Assembly: GCA_020161655.1 (NCBI GenBank)
Contig: JAIUPC010000004.1
Span: 124,001-188,000, forward strand
Length of the DNA: 64,000 bases
DNA from: Pseudomonadota bacterium
GTDB lineage: Bacteria; Pseudomonadota; Alphaproteobacteria; Rhodobacterales; Rhodobacteraceae
Direction: 5' to 3'
The notes under the pieces were generated by a model. It was not told the origin of the DNA. It ran no database searches and saw nothing but the letters and a program-made list of their open reading frames with translations. Below are positions 34,409 through 42,906 of the stretch, in pieces. Position numbers and translations under genes: made by a program. How positions within the stretch are numbered: position 1 is the first letter of the stretch; each line of letters opens with the position of its first letter.

Positions 34409-35378
34409 CCCTGCTTCGCCCTCGACCGGTCGAACGTCATCGACGTGATCGGTCGCTTCCTGACGCCTCTGCTGCTGTTGCTCCCGGCGGCCATCGTCCT
34501 CTGGTCGGTGGTCCGGCCGCTCGGCGTGCCGGTTCAAACCGGCGTGAAGGCGCCCTTCGCGCTCGGCTTTGTCACCGGCTACCAGACCGGCGACGTCTTC
34601 GCGGGGCTGATGTTCGGCATCATGTTCATCGAGGCCATCACCGCGAGGGGCTACGGTCGCGGCAACTGCTATCTGCCCGTGCTTCTGGGCGCGGCGGCAG
34701 TCGCCTTCCAGGATCTCTTCACCATCTACGGCGGGCTTGAAAATCTCGGCGCGACCGGCAGCGGCGTTCTGTCGGAGGACAGTTCGCAGGCTGGTCTGAT
34801 CATCGACCTCGTCGCGAGGCTGGCCGGTTCGGCCGGGGCGACTGCGCTGGCGTTCGCGGTTTTGCTCGCCTGCCTGACCACGTCCGTCGGTGCCACGGCG
34901 GTGCTGGCGAGATATGTCGCGAAGTGGAGCGGGGGGCGCGTCAGTGAGGCGACCGGCGCAGTCATCACCGTTCTTGTGGCGACGGTGCAGGCCTTCGGCG
35001 GGGTCGACTACATCACCGGCTTCGCCGGGCCGATCTCCGTCCTCTTCTATCCGGTGGGGTCTGCATCGTGATCCTCGGCCTCTTGCCGCGCCGTCTGACC
35101 AATGACGGGCTCTGGAAGGGCACGGCGCTGTTCTCGATCCTGATGGGGGCTCTCGACCTACTCGTCATCCTGTCGGGGGAGGTTGGGTTCGCCCTCCCCC
35201 CACGCTGACCGGCCTTTACGCGGCGACCCCGCTCTCCGATGCAGGGTTCGGCTGGGTGGCGCCCTCGATCACGGGCGGACTTGCCGGTGCCCTGCTGTGG
35301 AGGGCCGCCAAGCGCGGCAGCGTCGGTGACGCCGTGATCGGCGAGACCGGACAAGAGCCGTCCGCCTTGACTTCGTAA
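34409..35378 (+). pseudogene. Branched-chain amino acid transporter BrnQ (LIVCS family), 3' remnant
   Basis: The remnant begins in mid-gene (FALDRSNVIDVIGRFLTPLL) and keeps the typical LIVCS blocks GFVTGYQTGDVFAGLMFGIM, LLACLTTSVGATAVLARYVA and GFAGPISVLFYP. After FYPVG the frame shifts near 35060 (continuing as CIVILGLLPRRLTNDGLWKG) and shifts again near 35195 (continuing as LTGLYAATPLSDAGFGWVAP), ending at TAA 35378. The N-terminal quarter is lost at the junction with the indolepyruvate oxidoreductase fragment. The intact protein would be a Na+- or H+-coupled importer of Leu, Ile and Val. Confidence 0.85.
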
Positions 35379-35435
35379 CCGTGGCGACGACCGCGATTGA
35401 ACCGGTCCCGTCCTGCAAAGGAGACAGAGAGAGAG

Positions 35436-36108
35436 ATGCTGCAGAACCATCCTGAATTCGACGATCACCAGCGCACAACATTCGTGACGGACGCAAAGAC
35501 CGGTCTGCGCGCCATCCATGCCGTCCACCGGCCGTGTCCGGCCGGAGCGGCGGCGGCATCAGCGTTCGACCCTATGCGGACGAAACCGAAGCACTGAACG
35601 ACGTCCTGCGGCTGTCCCGCCCGATGACCTACAAGATGGCGCTGGCCGGCATTGCCATCGGCGGCGCGAAAACCGTGATCATCGGCGACCCCAAGGCGCT
35701 CAAGACTCCCGAGCTTCTGGCCGCCTACGGGCGCTATGTGGAAAGTCTGGGCGGAGCTTACCTTGCCGGTCCCGACATCGGCACGAAAGCCGAAGACATG
35801 GCCGAAATGCCCAAGACGACGCGCTTTGTCGCCGGCCGCGCCGACCAATCCGGGTCCACCGCCATCACGACGGCGATCGGCACCTATGTTGCACTTCGCG
35901 CCACGGCGAAGGCGGCTTTCGGCTCTGACACGCTCGCGGGGCACCGCATTTCCGTGCAGGGTGCGGGCGGGGTCGGGGGCGAGCTGATTTCCCGGCTGCT
36001 GGCCGAGGGGGCAGAGGTCATCGCCGCCGACATTGATCCGGCCGCGCTGGCAATCGCGGCCCGCAAGGGCGCAAAGGTCGTCGATCCCAGCTTGTCTTAT
36101 GACTTTTC
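35436..36108 (+). pseudogene. Leucine/phenylalanine/valine dehydrogenase, frameshifted and truncated
   Basis: The gene starts at an ATG with a GGAGACAGAGAGAG site and reads MLQNHPEFDDHQRTTFVTDA, then GLRAIHAVHRP, before the frame shifts near 35535 to GGGISVRPYADETEALNDVL, RLSRPMTYKMALAGIAIGGA and so on. The NAD-binding domain is recognisable (GHRISVQGAGGVGGELISRL), but the protein breaks off after VVDPSLSYDF near 36108, where the last third is missing. It would have deaminated branched-chain amino acids to 2-oxo acids, the substrates of an indolepyruvate-type oxidoreductase, so the three remnants were probably one operon. Confidence 0.85.
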
Positions 36109-36204
36109 GTGCCGAAGAGGCGAAGATGGCACCGCTGCGAGAAGGCCGACACCTTCTCACAGCGGCGTTGGCTCTGGTCGGCGCCATCGCGACGAAACGC
36201 ACGG

Positions 36205-36984
36205 TCAGGCGTGCTGTCTGACGCTGAGGCCGCCGTCGATGGTCAGGCAGGCGGCGGTCATGAACGGGCATTCGTCCGAGATCATGAACACCGCCGCCCG
36301 GGCGATTTCCTCGGGCGTGGCGATGCGGCCCTGCGGATGAAGCGCCATGGTCCCGGCCTTTGCCGCCTCGGGATCGGGGTGGGTCGCCCACCAGTCGATG
36401 ACCTTCTGCGTCGCCACATAGCCCGGCGCGATGGCATTCACCCGGATGCCACCGGCGGCGTGTTCCAGCGCCAGCGACTTCGTCAGGCCAAGGAGCGCGT
36501 GCTTGGCCACCGGGTAGGGAAAGGTGCCGGGAATGATCGTGAAGGCATGGGTCGAGGCGATGTTCAGGATCACCCCGTGCTTCCGCGCGATCATGCCCGG
36601 CAGCACCGCGCGGGCGCAGGCCCAGGCGCCGTCAAGGTTGATCGCGAAGGCGCGGCGCCATTCGGCATCCGAGGTCTCCAGCGGGGCGTGAAAGACATTG
36701 ACGCCGGCATTGTTGACGAGCCCGTCGAGCGCCCGGCCAGCCGCCTTGGCGGCTTCGGCAAAGACCGTGGCGATGCGCGCACCGTCGGAGATATCCGCCT
36801 CGGCCTGATGGATCGCGCCGCCGGGCAGGGCGCGCAGGTCCGCGACGGTCGCCGAAAGCATCCCGGCATCCAGGTCGATCAGGAAAAGGTCCGCGCCCTC
36901 GGCCCGGAAATCGGCGGCAATCGCCCGGCCGATGCCCTGCGCCGCGCCGGTGACGGCAATGAAACGCCCCGATAGCCTGCCCAT
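36205..36984 (-). CDS. Short-chain dehydrogenase/reductase, probable sugar 1-dehydrogenase
   Basis: The 259-residue protein is a classical SDR with the NAD(P)-binding motif TGAAQGIG (residues 12-19), NNAG (91-94) and the catalytic triad Ser144, Tyr157 and Lys161 (YPVAK). The aspartate in FLIDLDA (about residue 37) at the end of the second strand predicts preference for NAD. Start at the ATG at 36984, one base after the stop of the preceding dehydratase gene. As the last gene of an arabinose/galactose-type ABC transporter and DgoD-type dehydratase operon, it may oxidise the imported sugar to its lactone or aldonate, the step before dehydration. L-arabinose, D-galactose and D-fucose are all possible. 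Confidence 0.88.
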   Translation of the reverse strand: MGRLSGRFIAVTGAAQGIGRAIAADFRAEGADLFLIDLDAGMLSATVADLRALPGGAIHQAEADISDGARIATVFAEAAKAAGRALDGLVNNAGVNVFHAPLETSDAEWRRAFAINLDGAWACARAVLPGMIARKHGVILNIASTHAFTIIPGTFPYPVAKHALLGLTKSLALEHAAGGIRVNAIAPGYVATQKVIDWWATHPDPEAAKAGTMALHPQGRIATPEEIARAAVFMISDECPFMTAACLTIDGGLSVRQHA

Positions 36985-36985
36985 C

Positions 36986-38137
36986 CTACCACTCCGCCAC
37001 GCTGCCGTCGGCATGGCGCCACAGGGGATTGCGCCAGCGATGGCCGGTCTTTGCGGCCTCTATCACCGCTGCCTCGTTCACCTCGATGCCAAGACCCACA
37101 CCTTGCGGTATCTCCACCATCCCGTCGGCATAGGCAAAGACATTCGGGTCGACGAGATAGTCCAGAAGATCGCGCCCAGGCCCGTTGTAATGGATGCCGA
37201 GCGATTGTTCCTGAATGAAGGCGTTGTGGCTGACCGCGTCGACCTGCAGGCAGGCGGCCAGCGCGATGGGTCCAAGGGGACAGTGCGGCGCCAGCGCCAC
37301 GTCATAGGCCTCGGCCATGGCGGCGATCTTGCGGCATTCGGTGATGCCGCCGGCATGGGAAAGGTCAGGCTGGATGATGTCGACCACCCGGCTTTCCAGA
37401 ACCGCCCGGAAATCCCAGCGCGAATAGAGCCGTTCGCCGAGCGCGATGGGCGTGGAACTGCCGCGCGTCACCTCGCCGATCGCATCGAGATGCTCCGAGA
37501 GAAGCGGCTCCTCGATGAACATCAGGCGGAACTGTTCCAGCTCTCGGATCAGCGCCTTGGCCATCGGGCGATGTACCCTTCCATGAAAGTCGACGCCAAG
37601 GCCGACATGCGGCCCGACCGCCGCGCGTACCGTCGCCAGCGTCTCGACCACATGGTCGATTCTGGCGTGGCTGTCGACGATCTGCAATTCCTCGGTGCCG
37701 TTCATCTTCAGCGCGGTGAAGCCCCGCGCCACCGCCGCTTTCGCCGCCTCCGCCACGTCCGAAGGCCGGTCGCCGCCGACCCAGGAATAGACCCGGATGC
37801 GGTCGCGGCAGGGCCCGCCCAGCAACTGATGCACCGGCTGGCCGTAAGCGCGGCCCTTGATGTCCCAAAGCGCCTGGTCGATGCCGGCGATGGCGCTCAT
37901 CAGGATCGGGCCACCGCGATAGAAGCCGCCGCGATGCATGACCTGCCACAGATCCTCGATCCTGAGCGGGTCCTGCCCGATGAGGTAATCTGCAAGCTCA
38001 TGCACCGCTGCCTCGACCGTCAGCGCGCGCCCCTCGATCACCGGCTCGCCCCAGCCGGAAATGCCATCGTCCGTCTCGATCTTCAGGAAGCACCAGCGCG
38101 GCGGCACGATGAAGGTCTTCAATGCGGTGATCTTCAT
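36986..38137 (-). CDS. dgoD: D-galactonate dehydratase-type enolase superfamily enzyme
   Basis: The 383-residue protein matches DgoD in length and in all active-site positions: metal ligands Asp183 (GVDFHGR), Glu209 (FIEEPLL) and Glu235 ([10 protein letters not shown]), and the acid-base residues His185 and His285 ([14 protein letters not shown]). DgoD dehydrates D-galactonate to 2-keto-3-deoxy-D-galactonate in the cytosol. The gene lies one base before the SDR gene and overlaps a small unknown gene by four bases. The transporter in the operon is of the arabinose type, so a related aldonate such as L-arabinonate or D-fuconate remains possible. No aldolase or kinase gene for the next step is visible nearby. 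Confidence 0.9.
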   Translation of the reverse strand: MKITALKTFIVPPRWCFLKIETDDGISGWGEPVIEGRALTVEAAVHELADYLIGQDPLRIEDLWQVMHRGGFYRGGPILMSAIAGIDQALWDIKGRAYGQPVHQLLGGPCRDRIRVYSWVGGDRPSDVAEAAKAAVARGFTALKMNGTEELQIVDSHARIDHVVETLATVRAAVGPHVGLGVDFHGRVHRPMAKALIRELEQFRLMFIEEPLLSEHLDAIGEVTRGSSTPIALGERLYSRWDFRAVLESRVVDIIQPDLSHAGGITECRKIAAMAEAYDVALAPHCPLGPIALAACLQVDAVSHNAFIQEQSLGIHYNGPGRDLLDYLVDPNVFAYADGMVEIPQGVGLGIEVNEAAVIEAAKTGHRWRNPLWRHADGSVAEW

Positions 38138-38382
38138 GATGGGCTACTCCTGAAAACGTCGATGAGCGTGGATCCCGGCGGGCCAAGATGCAACTGGCCG
38201 GACCGGGTCAGGCCGAGGGCCAGAAAGCCGACCGGCTGGCCTTCTGGATGTGTCAGCCCGCCGGGCAGCTGCTCCACCGGCTCCGCCGCAGCGCAATGGT
38301 CAAGGCGCCGGATCGCTCCGCCGCGGATCGTGACCCGCAGCAGCCTTTCGCCCGCCCGCAGACTGATGACAAGTCCCGCCAT
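38134..38382 (-). CDS. Small protein of unknown function in a sugar operon
   Basis: This 82-residue protein is not recognised. It is soluble, with a basic N-terminal part ([20 protein letters not shown]) followed by GGAIRRLDH and a C-terminal part with [20 protein letters not shown]. The gene fits exactly between the permease gene (8-bp gap) and the dehydratase gene (ATGA overlap), which argues that it is translated. It may be a small accessory or regulatory protein of the sugar pathway, but there is no motif to show this. Confidence 0.6.
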   Translation of the reverse strand: MAGLVISLRAGERLLRVTIRGGAIRRLDHCAAAEPVEQLPGGLTHPEGQPVGFLALGLTRSGQLHLGPPGSTLIDVFRSSPS

Positions 38383-38390
38383 GGCCCACC

Positions 38391-39341
38391 TCAGCGCCGG
38401 AACCCGCTGGCGCTGCGCAGGTTGTCGAGAAGTACCGCGAAGAGGAGGATCGCGCCCCGCACGACATATTGGTAGAAGGCCTGGATATTCATCAGGTTCA
38501 TCACGTTCTCGGCGATGCCGAGGATCAGGACGCCGACGATCACCCCGGTCATCGTCGCGCGCCCGCCAGCCAGCGACACGCCGCCAAGGACGCAGGCCGA
38601 GATCACCGAAAGCTCAAGCCCCAGCGCCGCATTCGGCTGCCCCGAGGTGATGCGCGAGGCCAGAAGCACCCCGGCCACCGCACACATCGCGCCCTGAAGG
38701 GCAAAGATGGCGATGCGGGTCCAGTCGACCTTGACCCCGGCGAGCCGCGCCGCGTCGGGATTGCCGCCGATCGCCAGCGTGTTGCGGCCAAAGACGGTGC
38801 GGTTCAGGACTACGCCGAAGATCACGAAGGCGACGACGAGCACGATGATCGGTGTCGGGATGCCAAGGACATTGGACAGCGCGATGTTGTAGAAGGACGG
38901 GTCCTTGATCCCTACCGCGCGCCCGTCCGACACGATCAGCGACAGCCCCCGCACGATCTGCATCGTGGCGAGCGTGGTGATCAGCGCGTTGATGCCGAGC
39001 TTTGCAATCACCACGCCGTTGAAAAGGCCGACCGTGGCGCCCGCCAATGTCGCGCCCAGTATCCCGAGAGGGATTGAGCCGGTGGCATTGCTGATCATCA
39101 CCGCCATCATCCCCGAAAAGGCCACGTTCGAGCCGACGGAGAGGTCGAAGTCGCGGGTAGCGAGGCAGAGCATCATCGTGCAGGCGACCAGCCCGACGGT
39201 GACGACCGCCTGCAAAAGCCCGATGACATTGCGCTGCGACAGGAAGTTCGGCACGAAGATCGATACCAGCGCCAGCGCGACCAGAAAGATCACGAGCAAT
39301 CCCTGCTCACCGAGGAGGATCTTTTTCAGCGAGTTCGTCAT
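38391..39341 (-). CDS. araH: Sugar ABC transporter permease, AraH/RbsC family
   Basis: The 316-residue membrane protein has eight to ten hydrophobic segments and the family pattern of ribose/arabinose/galactose permeases (LATRDFDLSVGSNVAFSGMM, INALITTLATMQIVRGLSLI, ISACVLGGVSLAGGRATMTG). The start at the ATG at 39341 is chosen over an upstream frame because it is one base before the stop of the ATPase gene and the protein then has the expected N-terminus. The binding protein of the same operon is AraF-like, so arabinose-type pentoses or galactose are the likely cargo. Confidence 0.92.
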   Translation of the reverse strand: MTNSLKKILLGEQGLLVIFLVALALVSIFVPNFLSQRNVIGLLQAVVTVGLVACTMMLCLATRDFDLSVGSNVAFSGMMAVMISNATGSIPLGILGATLAGATVGLFNGVVIAKLGINALITTLATMQIVRGLSLIVSDGRAVGIKDPSFYNIALSNVLGIPTPIIVLVVAFVIFGVVLNRTVFGRNTLAIGGNPDAARLAGVKVDWTRIAIFALQGAMCAVAGVLLASRITSGQPNAALGLELSVISACVLGGVSLAGGRATMTGVIVGVLILGIAENVMNLMNIQAFYQYVVRGAILLFAVLLDNLRSASGFRR

Positions 39342-39342
39342 G

Positions 39343-40869
39343 TCATTCTCTCCGGCGTCTGGCTGCGGGTTGGCTGGCCTGCCCGTCGGGCAGCGCCGCG
39401 GCAAGAAGGCTTGCCTCGTTGAAGGTCTCGCGGTTGAACGCGCCGCGGATGCGCCCCTGGCACATCACCAGCACGCGGTCGCAGATGCCCATCACCTCGG
39501 GCAGTTCGCTGGAGATGACAAGAATGGTCATGCCCTGCTCGGCCAGACCGTAGAGCAGGTCATAGATCTCCGACTTGGCGCCGACGTCGATGCCGCGCGT
39601 CGGCTCGTCCATGATCAGGACCCGGATGCCCTGTTCGGCCAGCCAGCGGCCAAGGATGACCTTCTGCTGATTGCCGCCCGACAGGTTGACGATGTCCTGA
39701 TGGCGTGAGGGGGTGCGGATGCGCAGGCGCTTGATCTGCGTCTCCGCCGTCTCCGCCTCGCGCCTGCGCTTCAGGAACCCGCCTGCGGACCAGAGGCGGC
39801 GGGCCGAGATGTTGATGTTCTCTTCGACCGAGCGCCCGTTGAGGATGCCGTCATGCTTGCGGTCCTCAGAACAATAGGCGACGCCACGGCGGATCGAGCG
39901 GCGCGGATCGCTCCGCCGGTAGCTTTCGCCGTCGAGCGTGACCTGACCGGCAGCGGGCGTATCGGCACCGAAGATGAGCCGCATCAACTCGGACCGACCG
40001 GCGCCGATCAGGCCGAAGAAACCGAGGATCTCACCCTTTCGCGCCTCAAACGTGGCCGGGATCGCCAGCCGGTCGCCCGAAAGCGCCTCGACCCGCAGCC
40101 GCGTCTCGCCCAGGGGGCGGGGGCGCCAGTTCCAGATGTCGCTGATGTCGCGCCCGACCATCTCGGCCACGACCTGGTCGCGGGTGACGCCTTCCAGACT
40201 GTCGTGATGTGCGGCCAGCCGTCCGTCGCGCAGCACCGTCATGCTGTCACAGAGCCGGAAGATCTCATCCATCCGGTGCGAGACATAGAGGATCACGATG
40301 CCGCGCGCCTTCAGCCGGTCGATCATCCGGAACAGGATCTCGCTTTCATGGGCCGAGAGGGACGAAGTCGGTTCATCAAGCGCGATCACGCGGGCATCGA
40401 CCATCGCCGCCTTGGCAATCTCCACCATCTGGCGCGCACCAAGGGGCAGGGCCGAGACTTTGGCGCCGGCATCGACCTCGATCCCGTGTTCGGCGAGAAC
40501 CGACTGCACCTGCGCACGCATCTCGCCGCGCGAGACAAAGCCGAGATGGCTGGGGAAATGGCCAAGGCAAAGATTCTCGGCCACGGTCAGATTGGGGACA
40601 AGCTGCAATTCCTGGTGGATCACCACCACGCCATTGTCCGAGGCATCCCGGACCGAGGCGAAGTGCTGTTCGGCCCCGTCGATGACGATGGCCCCGGCGT
40701 TGGCCTTCTGGTCGCCCGACAGGATGCGGATCAGCGTCGACTTGCCGGCGCCATTTTCGCCCATCAGCCCGTGAACCGCGCCCTTCCGAACGCCGAAACT
40801 GACATCCTGCAGTGCTACGACCCCCGGATAGGTCTTGGTAACGCCGCGATACTCGAAGAAACAGGTCAT
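39343..40869 (-). CDS. araG: Sugar ABC transporter ATPase with two nucleotide-binding domains, AraG/MglA family
   Basis: The 508-residue protein has two ATPase domains in one chain. The first is canonical (MGENGAGKSTL Walker A at about residue 35, IALDEPTSSLS Walker B at about 160). The second has a degenerate Walker A (FGLIGAGRSELMR) but a complete signature (LSGGNQQKVILGRWL) and Walker B (LIMDEPTRGIDVGAK), the usual asymmetry of the MglA/AraG/RbsA group. ATG at 40869 is used; an upstream frame is antisense read-through of the hairpin region. It is separated from araF by a 68-bp gap with a strong hairpin. Confidence 0.94.
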   Translation of the reverse strand: MTCFFEYRGVTKTYPGVVALQDVSFGVRKGAVHGLMGENGAGKSTLIRILSGDQKANAGAIVIDGAEQHFASVRDASDNGVVVIHQELQLVPNLTVAENLCLGHFPSHLGFVSRGEMRAQVQSVLAEHGIEVDAGAKVSALPLGARQMVEIAKAAMVDARVIALDEPTSSLSAHESEILFRMIDRLKARGIVILYVSHRMDEIFRLCDSMTVLRDGRLAAHHDSLEGVTRDQVVAEMVGRDISDIWNWRPRPLGETRLRVEALSGDRLAIPATFEARKGEILGFFGLIGAGRSELMRLIFGADTPAAGQVTLDGESYRRSDPRRSIRRGVAYCSEDRKHDGILNGRSVEENINISARRLWSAGGFLKRRREAETAETQIKRLRIRTPSRHQDIVNLSGGNQQKVILGRWLAEQGIRVLIMDEPTRGIDVGAKSEIYDLLYGLAEQGMTILVISSELPEVMGICDRVLVMCQGRIRGAFNRETFNEASLLAAALPDGQASQPAARRRRE

Positions 40870-40897
40870 GCACCCCCCATCGCCTGCGACATGAAAA

Positions 40898-40930
40898 GGG
40901 GCCGCCGGGCATTTCCGCGCCGGCGGCCCC
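40898..40930 (-). terminator. Strong hairpin between araF and araG, probable attenuator
   Basis: An 11-base perfect stem (GGGGCCGCCGG at 40898-40908 with its complement at 40920-40930) is followed on the minus strand by four T. It stands between the binding-protein gene and the ATPase gene. Partial termination here would make more binding protein than membrane subunits, as is common in such operons. Confidence 0.75.
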
Positions 40931-40937
40931 GCTTGGC

Positions 40938-41933
40938 TTACTGGATGCCGAGGTCGACCAGAACCTGCTTGTAGTCGTCGCGCTTGGCGAGCGAGCCCGA
41001 GGTCAGGGTCAGCTTTTCCGGCTCGGTGCCATTGGCGATCCACTCGTACATGTTCAACGCGGTTTCATAGCCGTGGCGCTTGGGCGAGATCACGATGGTG
41101 CCGAAGAAGCCGGTCGGATCGGGCTTTTCGAACTCGTTGATCGCCGAGGCAGCCCCGCCGATGCCGACACCGATCATGTTGTCGGCGCCGATGCCGAGGC
41201 TTTCGGCGGCGCGAACTGCGCCCAGTACGGCCTCGTCGTTCAGGCCGTAGGCAACCCAGTGCTTCAGATCCGGGTGCTGGTTCAGGACGATGGTCGCGGC
41301 GTTCAGCGCTGCTTCGGTATCGGTACGGGCCTGCGGGGCGTCTAAGATGTTGGCCTCGGGGAACCCCGCGGCCTTCAGCGCATCCTCGGCGCCGCCAACG
41401 CGGTCGGCGGCCGTCGGCAGCTGCTCATAGGAAATCCTGAGCGCACCCACCTCGGCCGGGTTCCAGCCGCGCGCCGCGATCTCGGCCGCGAGGGCCGCGC
41501 CGACGTCTTCGCCGATCTTCCGGGCCGAAATGCCCATATGCGGCACCGCCTCGATCTCGGCGCCCGATGCATCGACGAGCCGGTCATCGACGGTCATCAG
41601 CTTCAGCCCTGCCGCCTCCGCCCGGGCGACGATGGCCGGCCCGAGGTTGACATCCGGCGTGCAGACGACAAAACCCTGCGCGCCCTGAGCCGCCAGGTTG
41701 TCGATAGCGGCCATCAGCTGTTCGCCATCGGCGGCACCGATCTTGACGACCTCGAAACCTTTCTCGGCCCCGGCCGTGTCCGCGAATTTCCATTCGTCCT
41801 GGAACCACGGCTCTTCGGGCTGCTTGACCACGAAGCCGATCTTGACGCCTTCGGCCTTTGCTGTGCTCGCCATGCCGCCAAGGGCGGCAGCGGTCAGGCC
41901 AAGGGCAAGCGCAATCTTGTGGAACTGTCTCAT
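40938..41933 (-). CDS. araF: L-arabinose-type periplasmic sugar-binding protein
   Basis: The 331-residue protein starts with a signal peptide of about 27 residues (MRQFHKIALALGLTAAALGG, ending STAKA) after a GGGAGGATTC ribosome site. The mature protein closely follows Escherichia coli AraF: KIGFVVKQPEEPWFQDEWKF, GFEVVKIGAADGEQ, GAQGFVVCTPDVNLGPAIVA, DALKAAGFPEANI, HPDLKHWVAYGLNDEAVLGA. AraF binds L-arabinose and, more weakly, D-fucose and D-galactose, which matches the galactonate-type dehydratase of the operon. It is the promoter-proximal gene, with an inverted-repeat operator about 50 bp upstream. Confidence 0.95.
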   Translation of the reverse strand: MRQFHKIALALGLTAAALGGMASTAKAEGVKIGFVVKQPEEPWFQDEWKFADTAGAEKGFEVVKIGAADGEQLMAAIDNLAAQGAQGFVVCTPDVNLGPAIVARAEAAGLKLMTVDDRLVDASGAEIEAVPHMGISARKIGEDVGAALAAEIAARGWNPAEVGALRISYEQLPTAADRVGGAEDALKAAGFPEANILDAPQARTDTEAALNAATIVLNQHPDLKHWVAYGLNDEAVLGAVRAAESLGIGADNMIGVGIGGAASAINEFEKPDPTGFFGTIVISPKRHGYETALNMYEWIANGTEPEKLTLTSGSLAKRDDYKQVLVDLGIQ

Positions 41934-41980
41934 GAATCCTCCCGATTCCCGATGTGACACCGGAAGCCGTAGCGGGTTAC

Positions 41981-42008
41981 ATCGTACTAGTCAATTCTGT
42001 GGTACGAT
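41981..42008. promoter_or_regulatory. Inverted repeat, probable operator of the sugar operon
   Basis: ATCGTAC (41981-41987) and GTACGAT (42002-42008) are perfect inverted arms with centres 21 bp apart, two helical turns. They lie in the AT-richer gap between araF and the divergent GntR-type regulator gene, 48 bp upstream of the araF start. This is where a FadR-type repressor of both genes would bind. Confidence 0.65.
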
Positions 42009-42096
42009 AAATAGTCGTCGTGACCAGACATGAATTGCCTTCGCCGGGCGATTGCGCCATGATCCCACTGCCCAGACCCGTTGAGAGCCAAGCACG

Positions 42097-42831
42097 ATGT
42101 CCCCGACGAAGCCGAAGCGCCCGCGCGTGAAGAACGACATTCAGGCCAGCATTGCCCGCTCCATCGCGTCGGGCGAGTTTCCGGCGGGTCAGAACCTGCC
42201 GCCCGAGTCCGAACTGTCCGAACGCTTCGGCGTGTCGCGAACCGCGCTGCGCGAGGCGATCAAGGGGCTTGAGGCGAAGCACATGCTGCGGTCCAAGCCC
42301 CGCGTCGGCACGCTTGTCCTGCCGCAGGACGATTGGGCGCTTCTCGATCAGGAGGTCCTCGGCTGGGTCTCCGACCACCTCGACGTCACCAGTTTCGTCG
42401 ATGCCATCCTCGAGGCGCGCCGCGCGATCGAGCCCGAAGCCGCGGCGCTGGCCTGCCGCCGGGCGAGCCTTTCGGATCTGGCGCAGGTCGAGACGGCGCT
42501 AAACGGGATGCAGGCCGCCGGCAGCAACGCCATCGCCTTCACCGAGGCTGACCTTGCCTTTCACGAGGCGCTGCTTCAGGCCTCGCACAACCCGGTCCTC
42601 AGGCAGTTCATCCATTCGGTCGAGGCCGGGCTGAACCTGATGCTCTTGACCTCCAACAAATCGGTCGACGACTATTCGCGCACCGTCGATTTCCATCGCC
42701 GCCTTCTGGACGCCATGGTGGCGCGGAACGAAGACGCTGCGCGCGCCGCAAGCCTCGCCCTTCTGGATCGTGCCGGCATCGACCTGCAGGCCGGGCGAGA
42801 AGGGCGCAACGCCAAGCTTTCGCGGGCGTGA
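42097..42831 (+). CDS. FadR-subfamily GntR transcriptional regulator (DgoR-like)
   Basis: The 244-residue protein has an N-terminal winged helix-turn-helix (IASGEFPAGQNLPPESELSE, then RFGVSRTALREAIKGLEAKH, residues 24-63) and a helical FCD effector domain (FVDAILEARRAIEPEAAALA, then FHEALLQASHN and FHRRLLDAMVARNEDAARAA), whose Asp/His residues usually bind a metal. FadR-type repressors near DgoD genes usually sense sugar acids. It is divergent from the araF operon with 163 bp between the starts and an inverted repeat between them. Confidence 0.94.
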   Translation: MSPTKPKRPRVKNDIQASIARSIASGEFPAGQNLPPESELSERFGVSRTALREAIKGLEAKHMLRSKPRVGTLVLPQDDWALLDQEVLGWVSDHLDVTSFVDAILEARRAIEPEAAALACRRASLSDLAQVETALNGMQAAGSNAIAFTEADLAFHEALLQASHNPVLRQFIHSVEAGLNLMLLTSNKSVDDYSRTVDFHRRLLDAMVARNEDAARAASLALLDRAGIDLQAGREGRNAKLSRA

Positions 42832-42836
42832 GCAAA

Positions 42837-42856
42837 CCCCGGGCGACTATCCGGGG
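42837..42856. terminator. Small hairpin between converging regulator genes
   Basis: CCCCGG (42837-42842) pairs with CCGGGG (42851-42856) around an eight-base loop, six bases after the GntR-type gene stop. No T-run follows. It may mark the end of transcription between two converging genes. Confidence 0.35.
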
Positions 42857-42906
42857 CCGGCAGGCGGGATCTTACTGCAATGGTGATCCCGAGGCGGTTT
42901 ATGTAC

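Noticed and set aside
34168-35071. Two apparently intact frames (34168-34740 and 34226-35071)
   Set aside because: They are read-through of remnants: one starts within the indolepyruvate oxidoreductase and continues in a wrong frame, the other begins antisense-like and then enters BrnQ in mid-protein. Neither matches a full protein.
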